DNA of 64,000 bases from JAAYCI01 sp964370195 (GTDB lineage: Bacteria; Bacillota; Clostridia; Oscillospirales; Ruminococcaceae), in contig CAYJIH010000001.1 in assembly GCA_964370195.1 (NCBI GenBank), positions 1 through 64,000 of the forward strand, written 5' to 3'. Positions 7,971-19,000 of the stretch are shown one piece after another (within the stretch, counting starts at the first letter, position 1; every line of letters starts with the position of its first letter). The position numbers and the translations under genes were made by a program. The notes beneath the pieces are model-generated. The model ran no database searches. It was not told the origin of the DNA and saw only the letters and a list, made by a program, of their open reading frames with translations.

Positions 7971-10451
7971 ATGGAAAAACGTTTACAAGCAGAGAATACA
8001 AAACAGGCGGTGATTACAAGCTTTGTTTTTGCCGCGGCATTGGCGTTGTTTATCTTTTTGCCGTTCTTAATTGTGGATAAAGGGTTTTTTCTGTACTGTG
8101 GAGATTATAACTCCCAACAAATTCCATTTTATGTTCATGTGCAGCAGTTTATTAAAGATGGGGGCGGCACGTGGGACTGGGGCACGGATTTAGGAAGTTC
8201 TTTTATCAATTCATATTCATTTTATAACTTGGGTTCGCCTTTTTTATGGTTAACATTGCCGTTTCCAAGTTCGTGGATACCGTACATGATGGTGCCGCTG
8301 TTTATGCTAAAATTTGGCAGCATTGCCGCTGGCGCCTGCCTATATTTGCGGCGTTATGCCAAAACAGCAACAATGCCCATTGTGGTGAGTGTGGTGTATG
8401 CCTTTTGTGGCTTCAATGTGTATAATATTTTCTTTAACCACATGCTGGAACCTGTGGTGTTTTTTCCGTTTTTGCTGTGGGCAATGGATGGCCTTATTTT
8501 AGAAAAGAAAACGGGCTGGTTTGCCTTGTTTGTGGGCCTTGCCTTATTAAACAGCTATTTCTTTTTTATTGGAAATGTAGTGTTTTTGCTTATTTATTTC
8601 ATCATACAATGTCTTTTTGGCACATATCGCTTCCGCCTGCCGGCGTTTTTACAACTTGGGTTTGAAGCGATACTTGGTGTGGGCATTGGCATGGCATTGG
8701 CGTTGCCGTCTGTTCTTAGTTTGATGGATAACCCACGCACAGACAATTTTGCCAATGGGATGAATGTAATTTTGTATTGGCATGTGCAGCAAATTCCGGC
8801 CATTCTTTCGTCGCTGATTGTGCCGCCGGACCCGCCGTATTTGCCAAATGTGTTTACGGAAGGTGCCATTAAATGGACAAGCATGAGTGCGTTTTTGCCA
8901 CTTTTTTCCATTGCAGGTGTGGCGGCATATTTTCGCAGTAAAAGAGGTGGCTGGCTCAAAATCATTTTGCTAACCAGCCTTGTAATGGCTCTTGTTCCAA
9001 TATTGAATTCCAGTTTTTTTGCCTTTAATGCCAGCTATTATGCGCGCTGGTTTTATATGCCACTTTTGATGATGTGCCTAGCTAGCTTATTTGCTTTAGA
9101 AGACAAACAAATTGATTTGGCCTTTGGTTTGAAATTTACCATTGTAGTAACCACGTTATGGGGTTTTATGGGGTTGATTCCCACGGAAACAGACGATGGT
9201 GCCACACGCATTGGCCTTGGCCAGTATACAGGGAAATTTTGGCTTACCTGGGGAACCGCGATGCTGGGCATTGTTGCATTTGCCCTTATTTGGCATTTTT
9301 GCCGAAACAAAAAACAGTATGCGTCGATTTTACTTGGTGCTGTGATGGGTTTTTCGGTGCTGTACTCTGTTATTCACATTTCGCTGGGCAAATTTCCGCA
9401 GTGGGATGGCGACCAATATTATGTAGAGCAACAATATGAGGGAAGCGCCCAGCTGGAGTTTCCGGAAGACGACCAGTTTTACCGCATCGATACGTACAAT
9501 ACTTACGATAACCTTGGTATATGGCTGAACAAAAGCACACTGCAAACATTTCATTCTGTTGTAACACCTTCCATTTTAGAGTTTTATCCAAACCTTGGTG
9601 TAAAACGCGATGTGTCAAGCAAACCGGAGCCGGAACATTACGCGTTGCGTGGGCTGCTGAGTGCAAAATATACCGTGGTGCCGCTGGCCGACCGCGAGCT
9701 GTTTGAGGCTGAAAACCCAGGCTCGTTTGGCTGGGAGTACCTTGGTGCCCAAGGCGTTTTTGCTTTGTATGAAAACGAAAATTTTGTGCCGCTTGGCTTT
9801 ACATACGATGCATTTATTCCCATGACAACACTTGAAAGTGTGCAGGAGGAAGATCGTGCGCCACTATTGATGCGCGGCATTGGCCTTTCGCCCGAGCAAA
9901 TTGCACAATACGCCCATTTGTTCGAGCAGGAAATTGGGTTTAGCAACACGGTAAGTTATGACGCTTACGTGCAAGATGCAGCAAAACTGCGGGAAAATGC
10001 TTCGAGTGAAACAAGTGCAGATGCCTCTGGCTTTTCGGTGGAGATCACATTAGATAAGGAGAATCTGGTGTTCTTTTCTGTTCCATACGACCCTGGGTTT
10101 ACCGCTACGGTGGATGGAGAAGAGGCAGAGATTTTGAATGTATCGGGTGGCATGATGGCAGTGTATGCAGATGCAGGAACACATGAGATTGTGTTTACAT
10201 ATAAAACACCCGGTTTTGCATTGGGGCTTGGCATTAGCGCGTTTTGTGTGTTGCTGCTTGCCGGATACTGGGTATACAGCCGTCGTGTTTTAAAAAAGCG
10301 GCGCGAGGAAGAAGGCTGTGAAACAGGCCTTGCCGATGAAGTGCAAACAAGTTTGTCAAAACCGGAAAAGCATAGGCGAGGCGGCCGTGAGAATGTGAAA
10401 GAAACACAAGAGCCAAAAGAAGTAGAAAACCACGATAAAAATAAAGGATAG
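7971..10451 (+). CDS. YfhO-family GT-C membrane glycosyltransferase (first copy)
   Basis: This 826-residue protein has about 12-14 membrane segments in the first 480 residues and a large extracytoplasmic C-terminal region before a last membrane helix (GLGISAFCVLLLAGYWV) and a charged tail. The first outside loop carries the family acidic motif GDYNSQQIPFYVHVQQF. The end of the outside region has the typical FFSVPYDPGFTATVDGEE and AGTHEIVFTYKTPG strands. YfhO of Bacillus and Listeria is required for lipoteichoic acid glycosylation using an undecaprenyl-phosphate sugar. Its usual helpers (CsbB, GtcA) are not nearby. The ATG follows AGGAGAG. A second homologue lies at 47640. Confidence 0.85.
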   Translation: MEKRLQAENTKQAVITSFVFAAALALFIFLPFLIVDKGFFLYCGDYNSQQIPFYVHVQQFIKDGGGTWDWGTDLGSSFINSYSFYNLGSPFLWLTLPFPSSWIPYMMVPLFMLKFGSIAAGACLYLRRYAKTATMPIVVSVVYAFCGFNVYNIFFNHMLEPVVFFPFLLWAMDGLILEKKTGWFALFVGLALLNSYFFFIGNVVFLLIYFIIQCLFGTYRFRLPAFLQLGFEAILGVGIGMALALPSVLSLMDNPRTDNFANGMNVILYWHVQQIPAILSSLIVPPDPPYLPNVFTEGAIKWTSMSAFLPLFSIAGVAAYFRSKRGGWLKIILLTSLVMALVPILNSSFFAFNASYYARWFYMPLLMMCLASLFALEDKQIDLAFGLKFTIVVTTLWGFMGLIPTETDDGATRIGLGQYTGKFWLTWGTAMLGIVAFALIWHFCRNKKQYASILLGAVMGFSVLYSVIHISLGKFPQWDGDQYYVEQQYEGSAQLEFPEDDQFYRIDTYNTYDNLGIWLNKSTLQTFHSVVTPSILEFYPNLGVKRDVSSKPEPEHYALRGLLSAKYTVVPLADRELFEAENPGSFGWEYLGAQGVFALYENENFVPLGFTYDAFIPMTTLESVQEEDRAPLLMRGIGLSPEQIAQYAHLFEQEIGFSNTVSYDAYVQDAAKLRENASSETSADASGFSVEITLDKENLVFFSVPYDPGFTATVDGEEAEILNVSGGMMAVYADAGTHEIVFTYKTPGFALGLGISAFCVLLLAGYWVYSRRVLKKRREEEGCETGLADEVQTSLSKPEKHRRGGRENVKETQEPKEVENHDKNKG

Positions 10452-10459
10452 AGGACAAA

Positions 10460-12646
10460 ATGGACATAATACAAACATTGGCCAGTGAATTGAAAATAAG
10501 CCAAACAGCCACACAGGCTGCCGTAGATTTGATTGATGAGGGCAATACCATTCCGTTTATTGCGCGTTACCGAAAAGAAGCCACCGGATCAATGGACGAC
10601 CAAGTGTTGCGCCAGTTGGACGAACGGCTTACGTATTTACGCAATTTGGCTTCGCGTAAAGAAGAAGTGCGTACTTCTATTGAAGAGCAGGGGAAAATGA
10701 GTGAAGCCATTGCAGAGGCGCTGCAAAAAGCGGCAACGCTGGCAGAGGTGGAAGATATTTATCGCCCGTATAAGCCGAAAAGAAAAACACGTGCCAGTAT
10801 CGCAAGGGTGCGTGGTCTAGAGCCGCTTGCCATGCGTTTGCTGGAACAAAACACAGGAGATGACCCGCTTCTACTTGCGGCCGAGTACGTGAGCGAAGAA
10901 ATGGAAGTACCTGATGCGCAGGCGGCCTTGGCAGGTGCACGTGATATTCTGGCCGAGGATTTTTCGGATGATGCTTCTTTGCGAAGCAGCTTACGCCAGT
11001 TTTACCAACAACATGCCCAACTTGAAAGTGTGGGTGCAAAAGAAGAAGACAGTGTGTATAGTGCGTATTACGAGTACACAGAGCCGGTGAAAAAAGTGGC
11101 AGGACATCGCGTGTTGGCGCTAAATCGTGGCGAAAAAGAAGGCTTTTTAAAAGTGGGTGTGAAAGTGGACGCCGAGCAAGCGGCAGGCCTTGTGGTGCGC
11201 ACTTTTGTAAAGAAAAACCAAAGCCTTGCAGCAAAAGAGGTGACACTTGCCGCTGAAGATGGATACACCCGCCTGATACACCCCTCTTTAGAGCGTGAAG
11301 TGCGAAGCGAATTAACGGAAGCGGCCGCAGAGGGGGCCATCAAAGTGTTTGGGCAAAACTTGCGTCAACTGTTGTTGCAGCCGCCCATTCGCGGAAAAGT
11401 GGCCATGGGGTTGGACCCCGGTTATCGCATGGGTTGCAAAGTGGCTGTGGTAGATGCCACAGGCCTTGTGCTGGATACGACTGTGATTTATCCGCTGGAA
11501 CAATTTGGTAAGGTGGCTGCGGCCGAACGCACCGTGAAAACATTGGTTCAAAAGCATGGGGTGCAAATATTGGCCGTGGGCAATGGCACAGCAGGGCGCG
11601 AAACAGAATTGTTTGTGGCAGAGGTATTGCGGCAGTTGGCAGAAGATAACATTCGGCCGGAGTATATGGTGGTAAACGAAGCCGGAGCCAGTGTGTATTC
11701 GGCATCGAAGCTTGCGGCAGAAGAATTTCCACAATTCGATGTGAATTTACGTAGTGCAGTGTCGATTGCTCGTCGTTTGCAAGACCCGCTTGCTGAACTT
11801 GTTAAAATTGACCCAAAGGCGGTAGGTGTGGGGCAGTATCAGCACGATATGCCGCCACAACGCTTGGCGGCAGAATTAGATGGCGTGGTGGAAGACTGCG
11901 TAAATACGGTGGGTGTGGAGCTGAATACAGCATCGGCACCTTTGTTAGAACGTGTGGCAGGCCTTGGTGCGGCAACAGCAAAAAACATTGTAAAACGGCG
12001 TGAGGAAGAGGGTCCGTTCAACAGCAGAAAAGAACTGTTAAAAGTGGCAAAATTGGGGCCAAAGGCCTTTTTACAATGTGCAGGATTTTTGCGTTTAACA
12101 GACGGGAAAAACCCGCTGGATAAAACGGCGGTGCACCCAGAGAGCTATGCTGCGGCAGAAGGCCTTCTTTCGCTTTGCGATTACAAAAAAGAAGAAATTG
12201 GAACAGCGGCCATTGAGGGGCTTCCGGTAAAAGCACGAGAAATAGGTTTGGATACATTGGCAGAGCAGCTTTCTGTTGGTAAACCCACGTTGCTCGATAT
12301 TTTAGAGGAACTACTGCGGCCCGGCCGAGACATTCGTGATAGCTTGCCCCCGCCGTTGCTTCGCAGTGATGTGCTGGGCATGGATGATTTGCTCTCTGGC
12401 ATGGAGCTGCAAGGTACTGTGCGTAATGTCGTTGATTTTGGTGCATTTGTGGACATTGGCGTTCATCAAGATGGGCTAGTGCATGTAAGCCAAATTTGCC
12501 AAAAATTTATAAAACATCCGGCCGAAATGGTGGCAGTTGGGGATGTGGTGACTGTGTGGGTGCAAAGTGTGGATAAGGCAAAGGGGCGCATATCTTTAAC
12601 CATGAAAGAGCCACAAAAACCACTGGGTACACCGGCAAGCCATTAA
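10460..12646 (+). CDS. tex: Tex-family S1 RNA-binding transcription accessory protein
   Basis: The 728-residue protein is full length for Tex. In order it shows the N-terminal helical region (SELKISQTATQAAVDLIDEGNTIPFIARYRKE), the long helical core, a YqgF-like RNase H fold (KVAMGLDPGYRMGCKVAVVD), helix-hairpin-helix repeats (LNTASAPLLERVAGLGAATAKNIV; FNSRKELLKVAKLGPKAF) and a C-terminal S1 domain (GMELQGTVRNVVDFGAFVDIGVHQDGLVHVSQI). Tex binds nucleic acid and affects transcription and stress tolerance; its precise role is not settled. It starts eight bases after the YfhO gene, following GAGGAC, so the two may share a transcript. Confidence 0.96.
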   Translation: MDIIQTLASELKISQTATQAAVDLIDEGNTIPFIARYRKEATGSMDDQVLRQLDERLTYLRNLASRKEEVRTSIEEQGKMSEAIAEALQKAATLAEVEDIYRPYKPKRKTRASIARVRGLEPLAMRLLEQNTGDDPLLLAAEYVSEEMEVPDAQAALAGARDILAEDFSDDASLRSSLRQFYQQHAQLESVGAKEEDSVYSAYYEYTEPVKKVAGHRVLALNRGEKEGFLKVGVKVDAEQAAGLVVRTFVKKNQSLAAKEVTLAAEDGYTRLIHPSLEREVRSELTEAAAEGAIKVFGQNLRQLLLQPPIRGKVAMGLDPGYRMGCKVAVVDATGLVLDTTVIYPLEQFGKVAAAERTVKTLVQKHGVQILAVGNGTAGRETELFVAEVLRQLAEDNIRPEYMVVNEAGASVYSASKLAAEEFPQFDVNLRSAVSIARRLQDPLAELVKIDPKAVGVGQYQHDMPPQRLAAELDGVVEDCVNTVGVELNTASAPLLERVAGLGAATAKNIVKRREEEGPFNSRKELLKVAKLGPKAFLQCAGFLRLTDGKNPLDKTAVHPESYAAAEGLLSLCDYKKEEIGTAAIEGLPVKAREIGLDTLAEQLSVGKPTLLDILEELLRPGRDIRDSLPPPLLRSDVLGMDDLLSGMELQGTVRNVVDFGAFVDIGVHQDGLVHVSQICQKFIKHPAEMVAVGDVVTVWVQSVDKAKGRISLTMKEPQKPLGTPASH

Positions 12647-12653
12647 AGATTGG

Positions 12654-12679
12654 TGTAAGTTAGCAATATGAAACTTACA
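12654..12679. repeat. Inverted repeat in the tex-addB gap
   Basis: TGTAAGTT and AACTTACA form a perfect 8-base inverted repeat around a 10-base loop. It is followed by AAAAACG rather than a T-tract, so it does not look like a terminator for tex. It may be an operator or part of the addB leader. Confidence 0.4.
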
Positions 12680-12689
12680 AAAACGTTTG

Positions 12690-12705
12690 GCTAACTGTAG
12701 TTAGC
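12690..12705. repeat. GCTAAC-TGTA-GTTAGC palindrome ahead of addB
   Basis: A perfect 6-4-6 palindrome lies 25 bases before the addB start codon. An almost identical palindrome recurs inside addB at 13552-13568, which argues for a binding site rather than an RNA structure, though chance cannot be excluded. Confidence 0.4.
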
Positions 12706-12729
12706 TTATGCAGAAAATGGAGGGATACT

Positions 12730-15700
12730 TTGCTACAGCTAATTCTTGGTATTGCCGGAACAGGAAAAACAACCTGGATTTTACAACAAATGCAAGAGCG
12801 TGCAAAGCTTTCGAAATACTCCATCTTATTGGTTCCGGAACAATTTTCCTCTTCGGCTGAAACACTTGTGTTAGAAGAGTTGGGCGATGCACAGAGTGCT
12901 TTTGTGGATGTGCTTAGTTTTCGAACATTGGCAGATAGGTTGCTGCGCGGGGCCGATGAAAACCTCCATTTATTGAGTGACGCCGGACGTGCTGTTTGTG
13001 TGAAAAGAGCGCTTAAAACAGCACAAGGGAAATTGAAGCGGCTGGCACGTAGCAAGCAAGACACAGCATTTTGCAACCTTTGTGCGCAAACAATTGCAGA
13101 GCTTAAAACAGCTGGTGCTACGCCGGAAAGTTTGGAAATGATCGCACTGAAAACGCAGGATGCGAAATTTTTAGATATTGCAACACTCTTTTCGGCGTAC
13201 GAAGCTGTGCTTGCCGGCAGTGCTATGGACCCTGAAGACAGGCTGCTTTTGGCCAGTAAAAAAGCTGGGCAGGATGCTTTTTTTGAAAAAACCTGTTATA
13301 TTGACAATTTTGATGGGTTTACCGCACCGGAATATACGATGCTTTGCTGCTTAATACAGTATTGTGAGGCAGTGTGCGTGAGCTTGTGCTGTGATGGTTT
13401 ACAAGAAACAGAAAATGGATTGGGGCTTTTTTCACCATCACGCAGCACGGCACAGCGGCTAATCAACCTCACAAATCGGCTTGGGGTTTCTGTTTTAAAG
13501 CCTTGTGTATTGCACTCGTCTACAAAAGAGGATTTGAGTGAGTTGTGTTTGGCTAACTTGCAGTTAGCAGGGCAAAACTTTACATGGTGTAAGCCACAAG
13601 GGCAACTTACTTTTACACAAGCGGCCGACCGCCACGAAGAAGTGAAACTTGTTGCGGCTGAAATGGTTCGTTTGGCTTCGCAAGGGGCTTCTTATAGCAA
13701 AATGGCAATCATTTGCCGAGATGTATCATTGTATGAGAGCATCGTGCGCCGTGAAATGATGTTGTTTAATATTCCTTGGCATAGCGATACACCGGATACG
13801 ATTGAGTTTTCGGCTTCGGTATGTTTTTTTCGTGCAGCGCTAAAGTTGCTATGGCAAGGGATTGGCTCTGAGCCAATTTTAGAGCTACTGAAAACAGGGC
13901 TGTGTGGGTTTTCACAGGAGGCGCTGTCGGCGCTGGAAAACTACGTATATACATGGCAGCCAAAAGCGGCAAATTGGAAAGAGCCATTTGCGCAAAACCC
14001 GCATGGATTCTTGCGTGACATGGACGATTTTGCAACACATAGTTTGGCGCTTGCAGAAGAAGTGCGGGCAGAAATACTTCCGAAATTGGAAGCATTTATT
14101 CGAAATGCAAAAGGAAAAAATGCACGCAATTTTTCGATGCAATTGTATTATTTGTTAGAAAGTGTGTCTGCACCCGAGCACCATGAGGAGAAAGCGTTGT
14201 TGATGGAAAAACAGGGGGATTTTGCCCTGGCAGAACGCAGCCGCCGCACATGGGATTTAAGCATGGATATGCTAGACGAGATGGCGGCACTTTTGGTGGG
14301 CGAAGCGGTTAGCGCTGCCGAATATGACGAATTGCTGTTGCTTCTCGTTCGCTCAACCGATTTTGGCCAAGTTCCTAAAACGCTAGAAAGTGTTCCATTT
14401 GCTGGGGCCGATCGTGCACGCTTGGCCTCGCCGGATCATTGTTTTGTTCTTGGCTTGCTCGATGGGGAATTTCCGGCGAAGGTGGGTTATAGTGGCCTTT
14501 TAACACACAGCGATAGAGATATGCTTGTAGACAACAACATTGAAATGCCGGGTTCGTTTCAAAACCGAATTTTGCTGGAAAAAATGTTTTTGTATCGCAC
14601 ACTCACAGCGGCAAGGAAAAGCTTGCATCTTTCTTATCCTTTGTATCACGAAGGGGTGATGGGCGTCTGCTGTGAGGAAGTGAGTGCGTTGCAAGCCCAG
14701 TTTCATTTGCCGCCGCTTGTAGTGGACCAAGCTGCTTTGTCGCCCACAAAAGAGGCGGCCTTTGATAGAGTGGCTATGATTTACAGAGAACATTCTCAGG
14801 AAAGTGCGGATATTTTGCAGGCGCTTTCTACAGCAGATGAATATTTTGCAACGCAGCATTTGCCACTGCTGGATGCGGTGAATGTGCCTGCGTATTTTGG
14901 TATACATGAAACACAAATATTGCACGAATTAACAGGTGGTACACCGCGCATTTCCCCCACAAGGGTAGAGAGGTATTTTAATTGCCGTTTTGCGTATTTG
15001 ATGGAACATGTGCTACGTGTGCGCACACGTAGAAAAGCAGAGTTTTCTGCCTTGGAAAGTGGAAGCCTTGTGCATTACGTGTTAGAGCAAGTGCTGCGCG
15101 AGTTAAAAAATGAATTTGCAAACAGTACAGATGATGATTTGCTGCGGCTAACTAAAGAGCATTGCGAACAGTTTGCAAGCGCTAACTTTCCGGATGTGAC
15201 AGCGCGCTTGCATGTGATTTTGGGTAGGATACAATCAACGGTGTTTTCTTTGCTGCAATATTTGCGCGCGTGGGCACAAAATAGTTCTTTTGAAACACAG
15301 GCACTGGAATTGGGCATTGGCGATACAGAAGTGGCACCCCTTACATTGCAAACAGAAAGTGGAAAGAAAGTACAAGTGGTGGGCAAGGTAGACCGTGTGG
15401 ATGTTTTTAAAAAAGAAGGCAAAACATATTTTTGTATTTTAGATTATAAAACAGGGAGCCAATCGTTTAGCCTTGCAGAGGTTTTATATGGGCTAAATTT
15501 GCAAATGCTGGTGTACATGGACGCTTTGTGCCGACAAAAAAAGGGGCCGTATAAGGATGCAATTCCGGCCGGTGTGCTTTATCTTAGTGCAGACCCAAGC
15601 CCCAAAAGTGAATCGCGGCGAGATGTTGGCAAAAGCGCATTTGGTTTAGATGGGCTTTTGCTTGATGATGCAGATATTTTACAAGCGCTGGATCGTGATA

Positions 15701-16026
15701 AGAGTGGCTTGTTTTTGCCGCTTCGTTATAAAAAAGATGGAAACCCCAGTGGCAATCAGCTGGCCACTCTAGAGCGCATAGGTGGCTTGTCTTTGCATGT
15801 GGAATCTTTGATAGAAGAGATGGCTGAGGGGATTTCAGGCGGTGATTTTTCTGCACGTCCACTTGTAAGAAGCTCTGGCAGAAAGTTGTGCCCCAATTGC
15901 CCTTATTTTGCATCCTGTCGCCACGAAGATGGTGTGAATGAAGTGCGTATGAACACGGAAAGAGAATATGTGAACGGACGGCTGGAAGAACTGGACCGTA
16001 AAGGGGCAGAGGAGCGAGGCCAATGA
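12730..16026 (+). CDS. addB: ATP-dependent nuclease subunit B (AddB)
   Basis: AddB pairs with AddA to process double-strand breaks for RecA loading. The 1098-residue product has an N-terminal Walker A (LILGIAGTGKTTWILQQM), a helicase-like but largely inactive core, and a C-terminal RecB-type nuclease domain with the catalytic strand ILDYKTGSQSF. Cysteines YFNCRFAYLMEH (near residue 755) and LCPNCPYFASCRHE (near the C-terminus) are the expected four ligands of the AddB iron-sulfur cluster. The start is TTG, directly preceded by ATGGAGGGATAC. Its stop overlaps addA as ATGA, so the subunits are translationally coupled. Confidence 0.95.
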   Translation: MLQLILGIAGTGKTTWILQQMQERAKLSKYSILLVPEQFSSSAETLVLEELGDAQSAFVDVLSFRTLADRLLRGADENLHLLSDAGRAVCVKRALKTAQGKLKRLARSKQDTAFCNLCAQTIAELKTAGATPESLEMIALKTQDAKFLDIATLFSAYEAVLAGSAMDPEDRLLLASKKAGQDAFFEKTCYIDNFDGFTAPEYTMLCCLIQYCEAVCVSLCCDGLQETENGLGLFSPSRSTAQRLINLTNRLGVSVLKPCVLHSSTKEDLSELCLANLQLAGQNFTWCKPQGQLTFTQAADRHEEVKLVAAEMVRLASQGASYSKMAIICRDVSLYESIVRREMMLFNIPWHSDTPDTIEFSASVCFFRAALKLLWQGIGSEPILELLKTGLCGFSQEALSALENYVYTWQPKAANWKEPFAQNPHGFLRDMDDFATHSLALAEEVRAEILPKLEAFIRNAKGKNARNFSMQLYYLLESVSAPEHHEEKALLMEKQGDFALAERSRRTWDLSMDMLDEMAALLVGEAVSAAEYDELLLLLVRSTDFGQVPKTLESVPFAGADRARLASPDHCFVLGLLDGEFPAKVGYSGLLTHSDRDMLVDNNIEMPGSFQNRILLEKMFLYRTLTAARKSLHLSYPLYHEGVMGVCCEEVSALQAQFHLPPLVVDQAALSPTKEAAFDRVAMIYREHSQESADILQALSTADEYFATQHLPLLDAVNVPAYFGIHETQILHELTGGTPRISPTRVERYFNCRFAYLMEHVLRVRTRRKAEFSALESGSLVHYVLEQVLRELKNEFANSTDDDLLRLTKEHCEQFASANFPDVTARLHVILGRIQSTVFSLLQYLRAWAQNSSFETQALELGIGDTEVAPLTLQTESGKKVQVVGKVDRVDVFKKEGKTYFCILDYKTGSQSFSLAEVLYGLNLQMLVYMDALCRQKKGPYKDAIPAGVLYLSADPSPKSESRRDVGKSAFGLDGLLLDDADILQALDRDKSGLFLPLRYKKDGNPSGNQLATLERIGGLSLHVESLIEEMAEGISGGDFSARPLVRSSGRKLCPNCPYFASCRHEDGVNEVRMNTEREYVNGRLEELDRKGAEERGQ
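13552..13568. repeat. Second GCTAAC/GTTAGC palindrome, inside addB
   Basis: GCTAAC-TTGCA-GTTAGC is a perfect 6-base inverted repeat with a 5-base centre. It resembles the palindrome at 12690-12705 but lies in coding sequence about 820 bases downstream of the start. Confidence 0.35.
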
Positions 16027-19000
16027 GTGAAAGAACATGGACAAAAGCGCAAAAAATAGCCATCGAAGATGAGGGCGGAAGCCTTTTAATTGACGCTGCA
16101 GCCGGAAGTGGAAAAACAGCAGTACTGGTGGAGCGCGCGGTGCGCTTAATGACACGGGAACAAAACCCGATTGCGGCCGACAGAATGTTGATACTTACAT
16201 TCACAAATGCTGCCGCAGAAGAACTGCGTATCCGCCTTGCAAAACGGCTGGATCAGGCTTTGGAAAGCGAGGGGGGTAACCCATTTTTACGACGCCAGAA
16301 AAGCTTGCTTCAGCGGGCATTTATTGGTACGATCGATTCGTTTTGCATCCAGCTGGTGGGCGAGCAGTTTGCACAACTTGGCACACCGCCCGATTTAAGT
16401 GTTGGGCAGGCGGCTGTGCTTAGCGAATTGTCGGAGCAGGCTTTGCAACAGGCGCTGGAGCAAGCGTATGAGCAAGCGGATTTTGCGAAGTTTTCAGCGT
16501 TGTATGGTCGCTCTCGTAGTGATACAGAAGCGGCACAAGCCATACTGGATTTACATAATTTCGTAAATACATTGCCTTGGCCTTCTCGGTGGCTTGAAAA
16601 ATTTGTACAAATGTATCACATAAACACGCCTTTTTGTAAAACGGTTTGGGGTAAACAATTGCTGGGGTATGCTGCCGATGCATTGCGAAGTGCACATGCA
16701 TTGGCAAACGCCGCCGTGCAACAGGCAGAAGATGACGGAGCCTTAGAAGCGTGGCTGCCGATGCTGCGCGATGATGTGTGGATGGTAGAACATCTGATGC
16801 AGCTTGTACAGAAAGAGCAGTGGGATGATTGTGAACGGTTTTTGCGTGGTGCAGCACCGGCACGCCTTGCCACGGTGCGAGGATACGAAGGTGAGGGAAA
16901 AGCGCAGGTACAATCTTTGCGCGGGGATCTTAAACATATTTTGGATGAGCTGCGAAAGTACTGCTTTGTGTGCTCGGAAGAGGAGCACGCGGCGGATTTG
17001 GCAACTCTTTTGCCTATGGTGCAAGCGCTGTGCACAGCCACAGAAAAATATTCACAGCTATATTTTGAACTGAAAATGGAAAAAAAGCTGCTGGACTTTT
17101 CTGACTTTGAGCATTTGGCACTTCAATTGCTGATGAGCCAAGAGGGGGAGCGCTTGCCAATTGCAGAGGAAATTAGTGCACGGTATGACTTTGTTATGGT
17201 AGATGAATACCAAGATACAAATGAACTACAAAGTGCTTTATACAGCTGCCTTGGTAATAAAGAGGGGAGCAACTTGTTTTATGTGGGCGATGTAAAACAA
17301 AGCATTTATCGCTTCCGAAGGGCAAACCCCGGGCTATTCTTAGAAAAAAAACATACGTGGGCTGCTCACGACAGCGGCCAAAAACCGGCGGTGCTTCGTC
17401 TTGGGCACAATTTCCGTAGTGGCCCCAGCGTCATTGAAGGCGTCAACTATGTGTTTGAAGAGCTGATGAGTGAGACGCTGGGAGACGTGCATTACGGCGA
17501 AGAAGAGCGGCTTTTGCAAGGGGGCAATGGCAGTATTCGCGATGGTTTTTCGCTTACTGTTTTAGAAGAAACAGAAAGTGGAGACGAAGCGAGGTTTGTG
17601 GCTGAAAAAATTTGGCAGATGATCCGCGATAAAGTGCCGGTGCAAGAGGGCGAACACATGCGTCCATGCGAATTTGGCGACTTTTGTATTTTGCTGCGAA
17701 CACGCAGTTCGATGGCCGAGTTTATGCAGGCATTGCAAGAGGCAAAAATTCCAACAAATAGTGACGTGGAACAAGATTTGTTAAGCACAGCAGAGACATT
17801 GCCTCTACAGGCAGTGCTGGCTGCCATTGATAACCCGGGCGATGATGTGCAGCTTGTGGCGGCCTTGGTAAGCCCGTTGTTTCGGTTTTCGCTGGACGAA
17901 ATTGCCCTATTGCGTGCTGTGCAAAAAGAGGGCAGTTTATACGGTGCTTTGCTGGCTTCGCAAGAGGAGAAGTGCGTAAAGTTTGTGCAATCGTTGGCAC
18001 ATTTTCGCACGCTGAGCACAGAGATGGATTTGGGGCGTTTCTGTGAGGAATTAACACTTCGCACGGGCTATCTTTCGGCGGTGGCGGCAATGGAAAACGG
18101 CATGGCGCGCCGCGAAAATGTGCATCGCTTTTTACATTGGGCGGCCGAAATGGGGCATACGCTTAGTGGGGGGCTTTCGGCGTTTGTGCGCCTTTTGCAG
18201 AAAAGACGTGGCCCACAAGGGGCCGGCTACCGGCATCGTGCAGGGCATGTAAGTTTGCTTACAGCGCATAAAAGCAAAGGGCTTGAGTTCCCAATTGTAA
18301 TTTTTTCCGATACGGCACACAGTTTTAATGCAAGGGATTTGTCTGCCCGCATTCAATTTCATACAGAATTTGGGGTGGGGCTGCGCCTTCGTGCGCAGCA
18401 AACGTTGTACCCTACCTTGCCTTTGCTTGCGGTGCGACATCGTAATTTGCAAGAGAGCTTGAGCGAAGAAATGCGTGTGCTTTATGTGGCACTTACAAGG
18501 GCAAGAGACAGATTGTTCATTGTAAACACACAGAAAAAGCCGGAAAAAAAGATTGCATCTCTTGCATCGATTGCATTGGTGCAGGCCGATAAGGCATATT
18601 TGCTTAGCCGCCAAAATAGCATGGGAGATTGGCTTTTAAGCGCCTTGTTATGCCATGCAGATGCGGCCCCTTTGTGGGACTATATAGGTATGCGTCAGCC
18701 GGCGAATATAAAAAAGCAAAGGCAGCAATGCAAGATGGAAATGCACGTGTGCACGCCAAGCGAAAAAGAACCGCCTATTTTAGAAGAAGCGGAGTTTTTA
18801 GAAGCGGATATGGCCACAGTGGCCAGCTTACAAGCGAATTTTAGTGCCGTTTTGCCACGGCAAGTTTTGCAGGAAATACCACGAAAATTGAGCGTTTCGG
18901 CACTAAGCAAAGCGGATACTTCGTTTTTGCGAAAACGGCCGTCTCTTTTGTATAGCACAGGCCTTACAGCGGCAGAACGTGGCACAGCCATGCACACATT

